A stretch of DNA of 64,000 nucleotides. Origin: Favolaschia claudopus. Taxonomy: Eukaryota > Basidiomycota > Agaricomycetes > Agaricales > Mycenaceae. Under the pieces are notes generated by a model. That model ran no database searches and was not told the DNA's origin. It saw nothing but the letters and a program-made list of their open reading frames with translations. A program made the translations under genes and the position numbers. The DNA is taken from assembly GCA_037176885.1 (NCBI GenBank), contig JAWWNJ010000095.1, positions 620,001 through 684,000 of the forward strand, given 5' to 3'. Each line of letters begins with the position of its first letter. The stretch's first letter is position 1. Below, one piece after another: positions 35,304 through 46,964 of the stretch.

Positions 35304-36737
35304 GGCAGTGTTGATGGGAAATCAATGATTTGCCTTTTGTAGAATATTCGCTATTAGGGCGCTATTGGGCCCACATCACCAGTATTTAGCCGGATTCGGC
35401 AAAATAGCGATGTTGTGGCCTCAGGGGCTTTCAAATAATAAAAATCGAAAAAGGAAAGAGGGAGGAAAGAGAAAGAGAGAACTAGCGACTCACTTTCGTT
35501 TGAGCTCCAGTTTCGGCCGGAGGTGTTTCTGATGTCAGACCTACCCGCCTCTCTCGTAAAACTCCGGAAAAACGGCGTACAATGTGCAATCTGGCGTCGG
35601 TTCGATGAAAACGGAATAATGGTGAGAACCTGCCTTTTTTGAATAAATTTTGCGGATCTTGCCGTACGTCTCGTGCTGGGAAAGAATAGTAAACGTCCAA
35701 AACAGGTTTATTCGACGGCCCGACGAATGTGTATGCGCGCATCAGCCAAACACGCGATAAGATCACACCGTCATCCACTCGACTTTGACCTTCGAAAGTA
35801 GTGGGATCTCGAAAGTCTCCGGTCCCAAAGCTCCCTGGTTCTTGGACTACGACATCTCTGCTTCTTCATCAGCCTCTTGTCCCCTCTAGCATCCTCTCAG
35901 CCCTCAGCAAACCAGTTAACTCACCTATCGACGTGGCTACATCTCTGGACGTACGAGTCATTACGAGCTCAAGCTTCAAGCTTTAGAATCTTGGCATTTT
36001 CAAGAGTTCCGGTCTCTTAGCTGTTCTCTGAGGTGCGTACCTCAGATCTATCTTGTTTCAGTGAAGGTTAACACTGTACACCAACGCAGAATCGCGTCTG
36101 CGCTTGCCCCAATGGTACCGCAGTCACCACCACCCCACATTGTGCTGCCGCCGCCGCACTGCACCAACACTGCGCCGCTGTGCCCGTACAACGCCGCTTC
36201 GGTGTCAACGTTGCTGTCCCGCTCAGCGCACACACATCTCCGCTACCCACGTCGCCGTCTGCACGTATCCAGGAACTCGCCGCAGCTCAATTTGCTGCCG
36301 CCGTCGTACTCCCGCCCCCTCATTGCCGACTGTACCAACAAGGTGCACCGCCGTACCCGCCGCTCTGCTGCCATCATCGAAATTTACGCTACCCACACTA
36401 TTGTACACACGCGCCGACATCCACACCACCTGCGTGCCGCCGCCGCCCTCCTGCCTCGAACCTGCCCTTGCTCAATCTACTGGCGCCGCCGTACTCCCGC
36501 CGTCGTCGCCGACTTTACTAGCACCGAGCCGTCATACACTCCAAACCTCCAATAGAACTCTACGCTACTTACGCTACCTACGCCGCTGCATGTACGGCGC
36601 CACCGCTACCGCTGCTCGTGTGTAACTCGTGTATTGTATTTCAATGTAAACTACGTTATAACAGCTGTAGAAACTGACATGTACAGGTATTTAGAAACTA
36701 GAAACATGTATATAGTATACGAAGTATATATGTTTTA
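35304..36737. other. inter-gene region spanning unit 1/2 junction
   Basis: Contains the upstream region of the unit 1 transposase, both TIRs, and the unit 2 left flank with its GCC-rich segment (36104-36625). No supported gene. Confidence 0.45.
35369..35420. repeat. unit 1/unit 2 junction: right TIR - GGATTC - left TIR
   Basis: The right end of unit 1 (CACATCACCAGTATTTAGCC) meets the left end of unit 2 (GGCAAAATAGCGATG) across GGATTC. With the flanking GCC and GGC the centre forms the near-palindrome GCCGGATTCGGC. Confidence 0.85.
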
Positions 36738-39700
36738 TTAAGCAAATGTTAATATCGTCTGTCCTTGAGTTTTTTCCAGCCCGAGATGAATTCGAACTGA
36801 CCGATCAAGCTCAGCATCTTTCGCTGCAATACAGCGGCGTCGATCTTTCGCCGTCGACTTGCGCCCAACGCAAAGCACCAATGATTTTTCCTGACAATCC
36901 TGACACGCGTTCTGACACCAATACCACCGCGATTTACCCTTGCAGTCCGGGTCCGCGCAGCGTGGGCAAGACCGCGAACGCTCCTTCTTTGGTGCGGATA
37001 CAGGCATGCTCTCGGCGACGCGTTGGATACTCAAACTCGTTGTCGCGATTGCGGCAGCCTCCGGGATGTTGTTTTGCGCAGCGAATTGTTGCACCCGTGA
37101 AGTCGAGGGAACTGAGTTGAGTTGAATACTAAAAACAAAATCATTACAGTTCAATGAAAGAGATTTCGCGCTTGAACTCACCTGAAGCCACCGGTGACCT
37201 GATGCTTGACAGGGGACCCGACTCAGCATTGACAATCTTGTCGGCTCGTTTGGGATCTTGAAGTTTACGCTCTAAAGGTTGGATTTTCCCTCGTGCGTCA
37301 GAGCAACTCTGACGAATATTAGCCGAATCCTTGTAAGCTCCATTCAGATAGGCTGTGAGCTGTTCCTCCATCTTCGAAGTTGTATCAGTATCTGTTAGAA
37401 CGGAAACATAGGGAATATTTACTTTGAAATAGCAACCATCCCGCGTCGCTGCCTCTCGGTTATAAATTATTGTAGCTTCGGTAGAGATGGTGTTCTGGCA
37501 CTTCCGGAAAGCCTCCGAGGTCAGCATGAGATGATCGAATAAAAGGATTTCAGGAGATCCGTGAATTGGTAGGATCGCCTTTTGTGTCCCTTGCATTTCG
37601 GCAAGGTACCGCTGCTGCTGCGAACCGCTTTGAGTCGACTTCTTTGATATACGGTGGAATCTGCAACGCTCGCAAACGGCTCGCGGAATCTTGATTATTC
37701 CAACTGATTGTTCGGTTTGTTGTACAGATTGCCGTTGACCCATGTCAGAGGAGCAGGTGGAAGGCCGAACTCTCTGCCAGAGTAAATTCCAGCTCTTGAA
37801 TGCTGTTAGACAGCCAGATGGAGTCGTGGCCGGCATACTTCTTGCCGGTGGAATTGAAATAACCAACCTATTTGAACCGATTAGTCGAGATGATGTTTTC
37901 CCCACCCTCGAATTGCCAACTTACATGGAGATTGTGACGCAACACAAAATCAAGCAGGCAGGCAACCATGTGTCGAACGGAGGCGGCATGCGAAGGAAGT
38001 TTAGCGAGAAGATGCGTGTGAACACCACCTTCGACCATATTCGTGCCCCGCACGCAACGATAAATCGGCAAGCCGTCTGCTTTCTTGTCAAAACCAATGC
38101 AATAGTATAGCTGTACACCCGGGGGATCAGAAACGAAACCGTTCTTGATCAGCTCAAGAATGTTTTTGGCGGTTTTCCATGCAGCCGAGTTGAATAGCGG
38201 TAATTTCGTCTTGTTGTCAACAAGTGGTCCCCACGTCATGAAGACCGAATGAACCAGAGGATATAGATCCTCGGGCGGTGGAATAGTACGTCGACAGTGT
38301 CGCCATAGCCACTTAGGATGGAACCGAAGCATATCGTTCCAAGTAACATTTTTGGTTTTGAGATACGCTTCAATTTGAGCTTTGTCGGCCGGATGAGGTA
38401 TGAGCAAAGCATCGCGCAGAGCTCGTGAAAATGGCACCCGCAATCCATGAGTCAGAGAAATGTAGATCATGTTAAAAACATGAAACACGTCCTTCAGGAC
38501 GCGGCTCCGGACCAGCAGTGCATACGTTGCCAGTACAGCAACCGGAATATCACCCAGGATGCTGGCTCCCTCAGCTGCGCTGTTTGTGTCTCGTTCGGGG
38601 GAAACGGGCGAGCTGTTACGATCTACGCAATCCTCGTCTTCTACCTCATCTAGTGCATCTCCGAGGCCAATGAGATCGCTGGTCAGATCCTCGGAATCAG
38701 GCTGAGGAGTTTGCGACACTTCAGATGAGAACCTGCGCTTGGAGGATGGAGAGTCGGAGTAAGGGAAGGCTGGAGTGAATGTGAGGCAGCAGGATGATCG
38801 TGATCAATTCTGGGAAGGACGCGTCGGACATGGCTCCGGTGGGCAAGAATGTCGAACGGCAGGTTTCCATAGGATTTGAGAGATCGATTCTTGTCGTTTT
38901 GTCCGATGACAGCACCAGGAATAAGTAATTCATGCACAGTAACCACTGTTCGTGTCGCAGTAAGGTTTGTACCATTGAAAACACCGAGAGCTGCTGCTGC
39001 CGATATGATACCACGTGCGGCGACCTTCTTGTTATCGTCTGTGAGGAGGAGTACAGAAGTACCGGGCGGGGTATTGGCATCCATTGGGATGGGCAGCGGG
39101 GTTTGATTGATTTTTCGATAGAGAACAAGTGCTGCATACGCGTCCCGAGCAGCATGTTGCTGCTGGATAGTAGTCAAATCAGAGTCGGACCAGTTACTAC
39201 TGATCCGCTCGCTGTACCGTTGGGGGAATTGTCGACTGAGAATAGACGCAATGAGATCAACGAGAGACATATTTGCGTTAGAGATCAAAAACCGATCTTT
39301 CGCAAAGCTCCCAAGCTCCAGTGCGCCCGCAAATGAACCAAGCGGCTGTCCAGCCGCGGTAGCAAGCCTGCGTAGGTCAGCATTCACGCTACGACCAGCT
39401 TTGATTACTCTTGCTCTTTGAGAAGGTTCACAAGTTCGGATGGCAATGCTTTGCGCTTGAGCATTTCACCGATCTTAGGATTTTGTGAGCATAGTTGCAT
39501 CATTGAGAGGTAGGCTTACCTGGAGGACATAGATACTGTCTTTGTATGCAATTTGCAGAACTGCGGGTGGACCTCGCTGAGCCAAGCGACCATGTGGAGT
39601 AATGTCAAGGTTCCATTCCGAGCCAAAACCCACGACGATGTACCCGCCGTCAGCACGGGGCAACGTTATCGAGAATGCCACGCATGACGTCTGTTAATAG

Positions 39701-40681
39701 TGGTCGAGTCGTTGAGAACCGATGGATGGATGACCGCATCTATGTCAACAAAAACGGAAGCTCGGAATGCTTTGCGACTGGGGTAACGTTGTCGAGAAGC
39801 GATGGAAATAACTTCTCGAGCATTGGTTTGTCAGACATGTTGTCCGTGTAAAAGACTTCAGGCAAGGTATGGCCATATATCGTAAGATCATCGGCGAGTC
39901 GGCGTAAAGCGTCTTCATATTGTGAATGAGATTTGGTTGCGACAAATACGCAAACCTTGATTTCGCCCTTCTCATTTGTAACCGTGAGAAGTGCGGTGAA
40001 GATCGGCCACACCGTCGACTTTGAAGACATGTTTAGCGAGCTGGGAAGTTGTTAGCAGCAAGTATTTTCAAGACATAAAGGCACTCTACCTTGTGACTAT
40101 GGTCGATTGCACAAACTCGGGCAGATAACATTGCAGTGTGTTGGTTGAGAACGTCCCGGTAAGACTCAATAAAGCTGTCATAAATATCACGAAGCCATTG
40201 ACCGCTCGGTGTGAAACCATGGAAGCCAAGAGCTGATCGGTCTTCGAACGGCAAGAAAGGCTCGTAAGTGGTTCCAGGAAGACTCATCTGCGTCGCTTTA
40301 GTACGCAGATATTGAAGCCGCATTTCATCGTAGCGTCGAAGATGCTGCATTCGATCAGATCCGCTACTTCTTTCAGCACCCATCCCGTGCTGAAAGCATG
40401 AATGGATGATTCCGAATGCCCGGGTTGACAAGCCACTCCTCCATGTAAGGTGCGCCGGAAATTCAGCTGCGAGTCCAAGAGGTAATTGCTCCAAAATTCG
40501 TTGATCCCAGGAGCGAAAACGAGCTCCGCATCCGCCGCCCGACGTCTTTTTGCACCCGTATATCCACCCAATGATCCAGAAGCAGGCATCGAGGTCAACA
40601 ATTCGGCGTGGCCGCTTGAGAACACCGTGACGAATGAGATGGTGTTTGTTGCAGCTCGGACAACGAATGCGGAAATTACTC
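36738..40681 (-). pseudogene. unit 2 transposase, 3' part, with multiple frameshifts
   Basis: Same domains as unit 3. Frames are shifted by single-base differences near 37215, 37625, 37905, 38724, 39413, 39660, 39753, 40006, 40354 and 40372. The C-terminal Cys-rich exon (CPRCADPDCKGK) and the RGTNMVEGGVH segment remain open. Confidence 0.8.
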
Positions 40682-43600
40682 AGGTGTAGATGTACCTTTA
40701 ATGCAATGTACCCAGCCATTATAGGGGGGAACATTCCATTAAAGGTACATCTGGCAGGGCAGCCAACATGTACCTTATTGCATTGTACCTGATGCACCCA
40801 TTTGGGTTGAAATCAGATCAGACCTTGATATCCGTTTGATGCTACATATATAATACTATATTTCCGTCCTGTTTATACTGCAGGTGCGAATAATCCTGAT
40901 TATTGTGTATTTTGTCCAGCATTTTCGGGGTTGTCGGGGTTGGCGGGGATTTCGGACATTCCGAACCGAGCGGGCATACTTGTCACAAATTGTCACACGT
41001 CTGCCAGCGCACATTCCGCACCTGCCTGGCCCTGCTTCCCGCTTCCCGCCGACGCCGCGGTTGCGTACGATGGCGGCGGTGCTCGGCTGCCTTCTATCCT
41101 GGCTTTCTTTTTCATCGTCTTCCGCTCCCGCCATCACGTCTGCTCGGATGCTACGTTGCTGAATACAAGCTTCGCCACCTATTCCGCGTTGCTGGCACCT
41201 TTCGACGCCCCTGCGCGATCTGCACCACATATATCTAGTCACCGGCCTATCGTCGCTCACCTCTACCCCTTCGGACCAACTCTAATATTGCCACTGATTC
41301 GAGAAAGAGCACGTCCGCCCGCTTTTATCACCAGCGCCGTTGCCCACGCTGGTGGCCTCTTTTTCTCGAAGCCGTTTTGTCACCAAAACCGCCCCCGCTG
41401 CCATGTATATTGACCAGTCGCTTTCCCCGTTGCGTCCAGCACACCCGCCCCGCTGCATCCGTCCACGCCTCCGCTGCTTACCTCTAGCGCTGGAAGCCGC
41501 CCGACCTCCCAGTCTGCCTCCACCCGCACCGCCTTTGCCACTACTACTGCCGCCTCCTCACCGAACGCACGTTAAAGATTGTTTCCTTCGCGTACAGCGT
41601 CGACCGTCAACCTCGCCCTCGCTGCACCACCCAGTACCCTGGTTTTCCCCCTCTCAGCCCCCCTCCCCTCGTTCACCCCCCAGTTCACTACAGACTCCCC
41701 TCTCACTTCACCATTGCTCCCCTTCCTTCCTCCCTCATTTCCTCTCCAATCCTCCATCCGATCCACACACGAACGCGAACGTGTATTCCGAGTCATACGT
41801 TGTTCTACTCATATTTTCTCGTTGTTCGTTCTCTCCACATGTGACGCGGCCCCGTCCCCCTACACCCACCCCATGCCTCCCCTCCCGTCCACCCACCTTC
41901 ACAACCCCTTTCACCCTCTCCTCCCTCGCTCCCGCTCTTCCGCCTCGACTTCCCTCGTCCCCCCCCCCATCTTCTTCTCTCCCTGTCACCTTATTCAGAT
42001 GTGCCTCGACCTGTCCACAGTGCAAACGTCGTTCGTCTCGCTTCGTCGAGACGGACACTTCTCTCCATTTCATTTTTATCCCACTCATGTGTGTTTTATC
42101 TACACTTTGCCTGTATCATAAGTAGTCAATGACACTATGGATGATTTCTCCTTCAAAAATACCTTGAAATGACCTTCATACTGCCATGAAAGACGCGGAA
42201 TGCCACCTCAGTCGAAGTGAAAATGACTTTCGGCCGATGCTTCGGACGAATCGGAACAACCTCCCATTGGCTGGGAGCGCGGTCCGAGTTGGGCGCTTAG
42301 CTCCTAATTTCGGCGCCTAATTTTTTTTTTCATTCGTTCATCGTCTATAGGGTATATAAAAGCTACAAAATATTCATGGAGGCTCTAACAGGTATAATCA
42401 GCAACATATTTCAAAATGGCGCCGTATCATTGTTTCTGTGGGTCAATATTGGCAAGTGGTTCATTCGAACAAAGTTCAGAACCATAAACTTGAGTGTAAC
42501 TTGGCCCACCCAGTGAACACTTTGGATTCCCGACCACTTACATCCCAAAAGCTCGAATCTTTTTAACCAATTCTTGTTCATACGACATATGTGCGTCGCC
42601 TTTGAAAGAAATTGTAGCATCCTACCCCACCTACGTACTCCAAAAGGCCAAAAGGTGAAAACAGTCGAAATTTCAAAGTCAAAGGATCGCCGTAGTTCTG
42701 AGATATGTGTAAGTCATCCACTAGGAGCACTGAATTCTGAGGTTTTCAGCTTCGAGTCTCTATAGTTGCACTCAGAATGAACTGAGAGATTTACAGCTAA
42801 GTCTTATCAAACCAGATAAAGGGATCGATATGAAGCTCAACAGCAAGCTAAATTAGTAAACCATCCACTAGATACTGTTAGTAGACAACGAATATGAGGA
42901 TCTCAGGCATCTAGGAGCTTCCTGGGGGTGAATCTTCTTATGTATCATGCAACAGAGAAATCTTGTTCAATAAATTCTGAATAGCCGTAATTCTTGCTCA
43001 GATTAGGCTGAGCAACGTTATGGAGCCAGAGAGTATTCATCATAGGCATATACTGTTGCTCACAAACACTAGATTCAAAATTTCGCAGTGTTTGATTCCA
43101 GAATTGCCCAATTAGGACGACGGCGTTCAATATCGGTGATCGCACCGATGTTTCCGAGCCAGTCGAAACGGTGCCGATGCCGTTGACTCACGCGTCACAT
43201 TGCCAGCGGACCACTTTCCCTCCACCTTCCCTCTTCTTGCCTCCTCCCCAGCCCTTCTCGGCTCTTATTTTCACCACAAACGATCACCCAGACATTGACA
43301 ACCATGTCTTGGCTCCCCCTGACGGCAACAACGGCGCTCGTCTCGCTCTCACCTCCTCACTGAAGCCGTGCCAGTCACGTTGGGACAAAAACGTGTTTTC
43401 AAGTGCGACGCCCAGAGAAACAAACACGAAGGGGAAGGAGTTAGCGCAGGAAGGCCGGGTATGTATGAACTGCACCTGAGCATGGGGGGGAAATCATTTA
43501 ATGGAGGGTAATACGCAACGGTGTGTTTTCTTCTACTTTTCCTTCGTTTCACTTTCTTCTTCCTTGTTTTTTCTCTTCAACCCCCTTCCACTTTTGTTCT

Positions 43601-44427
43601 ATCTCGTTCTTGTGCTTTTATTCTGGTATTTTCATTCCACCGTCCGCATTTGCGACCGCGCGCTTCCACCCGACAACATTCGCCCCCACGCGAATCGACA
43701 TCCCAGCACATCGAACACCACGCCGCCATGTCCCGTCCACTACGCCCGCCCCCCCTTTTGCTGCATTCTACTCGTCACTCTGCCGCCACGCTACCCCGCA
43801 ATTACACCTTCCATTCTACATCTGCCGCCCCAATGCAAAGCAGCCAGCACGGTATCTCGGATGTGCCGCCCACATGTGCTCTCTTCTCCCTTACCTTCGC
43901 TTATTCCAATGAACCGGTGCTCGCCGCCGCGCGTTTTCCGCCCGCGCGCACGCCCGCCGCCCTATCAGTGCTCCCGTCTCCATTTCTAGCGCGCGGGTTT
44001 CGACGTGTATCGCGTACCGTTTGGCACTTGCAACATTCTCCCAGCCCGCCCTCCTATTATTGCCGCCTTTTTGGCCCCGCCGCGAGCGCGCTTTCCGCGT
44101 TCCACGGATCAGCGCATGGGTGGTTTGTTCAAGCGCCACCGGCGCTTAAGATACTATTCCGTCAGTAATAATATATATATATATATTTGCATATTTCTGT
44201 ATTGTAAATCAATATATATCCTAAAATGAGCTTTATACGGGAAATATGACCTGGGTGGGACCCGTGAGAGTAAATTTTAACAAGCTGAGGTGATGCCTGC
44301 TGTCAGCTCGGCAAAAAGGTACATTGCATTAAAGTACATCTTGGCTGCCCTGCCCAGATGTACCTTTAATGGAATGTTCCCCCCCTACCACGGCTGGGTA
44401 CATTGCATTATAGTAACAACCACTGTG
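40682..44427. mobile_element. nested non-autonomous DNA transposon in unit 2
   Basis: About 3,746 bp at the identical site, with AATTACTC at 40674-40681 and 44428-44435. Same inverted repeats and interior as in unit 1, with several missing single bases. Confidence 0.87.
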
Positions 44428-45530
44428 AATTACTCCCCACCAAATCGAGCGGATCCCATAAAAAGAAATCGGGAAGGAAGAGGTCGCCTGGTTTGATGTT
44501 CATTCCCGCGAGCGCAAACCAGGACGAGCGGCGTGTCAGCATGAATGTGCCGGCAACGTAGTATCGTGATTTCCGTTGTATAGTGTCATTCAAGTCATGG
44601 TCGAGCTCATCGAGAACTCGTCGAGATGTTTTTTGAACCACTCCGGATATGGTTTGCGCTTATGTTTGCGCTGGGGTTGGCTATCCTCGCCCCCAAGCTC
44701 GTCGTTATCAGCTTCATCTTCCTCGCCAATTCCCTCGGCATGAAACTCCCTAGACCCATCCGAGTCGTCAATGTCGGTGATGAAATCAACAGAACCGTCA
44801 GCTGAAGAGCTGGGTAATGATGCTGAAAATGCAAGGTTGTTGGCGGGTTCTGCGATTGCGCGAGAAATGACATCGCGCGGATTGACGGCGGCAGCGGTGA
44901 TATCTTGGGATGGGGCAGTAGGTGTGGAGGTATCAGGTATCACATTGGATGTATGAGGTATGTACACCGATGATGTAGGTAACAAGCTCGGGGGATTCGA
45001 GACGACGTGAGATGAACGAGAATGGCTCGGTAACCCACGAGAAAGCTTCGAAGCCTTGTAAGCAAGGATCGTGAGATGAAAGCATAACACACCAAATTGG
45101 AGATAGGTTGAATCAAAGTGCTCCTGCCTTCCATAGCAAAGCGTGTTGACGTCCCGGCGTCAGACAGGCAATTGGTATCCGAGTCGATGGCGCTGCCAGT
45201 GACAGCTTGGGTCACAGTCCGTGCTTTCTTCTTTGGCTGCTGTTGAGAGGATCCAGTTGGAGTTGAAGTCGAGTGGTCTTCGGGCGGCGTGACGGCCGAG
45301 TCGTCAGCCTTTCGTTTGTTTTTCGAGCCCTTGGGGCGACCACGACCGCGTTTTGGCCCAACTTCGGGAGGCTCAGAAGGTGGCGGCGGGTCTTCGGGAT
45401 GTTGATAATGATGGAATACTGTTCCGAGCATGTTGACGAGAAGGAATAGCGGGGTATCCGAGGTGTATACAGCGCGGAGACACACGAGAGAGAGGTCGAC
45501 TTGAGTCCAAGACTCGGAACGGATCCGCAA
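44428..45530 (-). pseudogene. unit 2 transposase, 5' part (AT-hook and first half of DUF6729)
   Basis: Matches 54667-55770 of unit 3. A missing base near 44620 shifts the frame within the VLDELDHDLND stretch. The AT-hook exon is intact. Confidence 0.75.
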
Positions 45531-46964
45531 GGCAGTGTTGATGGGAAAATCAATGATTTGCCTTTTGTAGAATATTCGCTATTAGGGCGCTATTGGCCCA
45601 CATCACCAGTATTTAGCCGGATTCGGCAAAATAGCGATGTTGTGGGCCTCAGGGGCTTTCAAATAATAAAAATCGAAAAAGGAAAGAGGGAGGAAAGAGA
45701 AAGAGAGAACTAGCGACTCACTTTCGTTGAGCTCCAGTTTTCGGCCGGAGGTGTTTCTGATGTCAGACCTACCCGCCTCTCTCGTAAAACTCCGGAAAAA
45801 CGGCGTACAATGTGCAATCTGGCGTCGGTTCGATGAAAACGGAATAATGGTGAGAACCTGCCTTTTTTGAATAAATTTTGCGGATCTTGCCGTACGTCTC
45901 GTGCTGGGAAAGAATAGTAAACGTCCAAAACAGGTTTATTCGACGGCCCGACGAATGTGTATGCGCGCATCAGCCAAACACGCGATAAGATCACACCGTC
46001 ATCCACTCGACTTTGACCTTCGAAGTAGTGGGATCTCGAAAGTCTCCGGTCCCAAAGCTCCCTGGTTCTTGGACTACGACATCTCTGCTTCTTCATCAGC
46101 CTCTTGTCCCCTCTAGCATCCTCTCAGCCCTCAGCAAACCAGTTAACTCACCTATCGACGTGGCTACATCTCTGGACGTACGAGTCATTACGAGCTCAAG
46201 CTTCAAGCTTTAGAATCTTGGCATTTTCAAGAGTTCCGGTCTCTTAGCTGTTCTCTGAGGTGCGTACCTCAGATCTATCTTGTTTCAGTGAAGGTTAACA
46301 CTGTACACCAACGCAGAATCGCGTCTGCGCTTGCCCCAATGGTACCGCAGTCACCACCACCCCACATTGTGCTGCCGCCGCCGCACTGCACCAACACTGC
46401 GCCGCTGTGCCCGTACAACGCCGCTTCGGTGTCAACGTTGCTGTCCCGCTCAGCGCACACACATCTCCGCTACCCACGTCGCCGTCTGCACGTATCCAGG
46501 AACTCGCCGCAGCTCAATTTGCTGCCGCCGTCGTACTCCCGCCCCCTCATTGCCGACTGTACCAACAAGGTGCACCGCCGTACCCGCCGCTCTGCTGCCA
46601 TCATCGAAATTTACGCTACCCACACTATTGTACACACGCGCCGACATCCACACCACCTGCGTGCCGCCGCCGCCCTCCTGCCTCGAACCTGCCCTTGCTC
46701 AATCTACTGGCGCCGCCGTACTCCCGCCGTCGTCGCCGACTTTACTAGCACCGAGCCGTCATACACTCCAAACCTCCAATAGAACTCTACGCTACTTACG
46801 CTACCTACGCCGCTGCATGTACGGCGCCACCGCTACCGCTGCTCGTGTGTAACTCGTGTATTGTATTTCAATGTAAACTACGTTATAACAGCTGTAGAAA
46901 CTGACATGTACAGGTATTTAGAAACTAGAAACATGTATATAGTATACGAAGTATATATGTTTTA
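45531..46964. other. inter-gene region spanning unit 2/3 junction
   Basis: Upstream region of the unit 2 transposase, TIR junction, then unit 3 left flank with the GCC-rich segment at 46331-46852. No supported gene. AATAAA on the minus strand just after 46965 is the likely polyadenylation signal of the unit 3 transposase. Confidence 0.45.
45597..45650. repeat. unit 2/unit 3 junction: right TIR - GGATTC - left TIR
   Basis: Same arrangement as at 35369-35420. Spacer GGATTC at 45619-45624. Confidence 0.85.

Larger units (their letters stand above)
25156..35391 (-). mobile_element. transposon unit 1 (DUF6729/DDE/exonuclease type)
   Basis: First unit of the array, 10,236 bp. The left end reads GGCAAAATAGCGATG. 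The right end, read as its complement, is GGCTAAATACTGGTGATG, so the terminal inverted repeats are short and imperfect. AATAGCG occurs once at the left end and twice near the right end. The unit carries one minus-strand gene (26497-35303) broken by the nested element at 30442-34198. It is the only unit whose left flank is unique genomic DNA. Many homopolymer-length differences from units 3 and 4 break its frames. Confidence 0.9.
35398..45618 (-). mobile_element. transposon unit 2
   Basis: 10,221 bp, same order and orientation as unit 1. It is the most indel-laden copy: the nested element, the DUF6729 half and the exonuclease segment all differ from units 3 and 4 by missing single bases in runs. 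It carries a private substitution near 38453 (SLTHG in place of SRTHG). Confidence 0.9.

Noticed and set aside
45710..46250. Minus-strand frame MDDGVILSRVWLM... repeated in each unit as a possible second transposon gene
   Set aside because: No recognisable domain, no clear start or splice structure, and it continues into the TIR; its conservation is explained by recent copying.
46288..46852. 164- and 173-codon plus-strand frames repeated in every unit
   Set aside because: They overlap in different frames within a GCC/CAC-rich segment that simply lacks stop codons.
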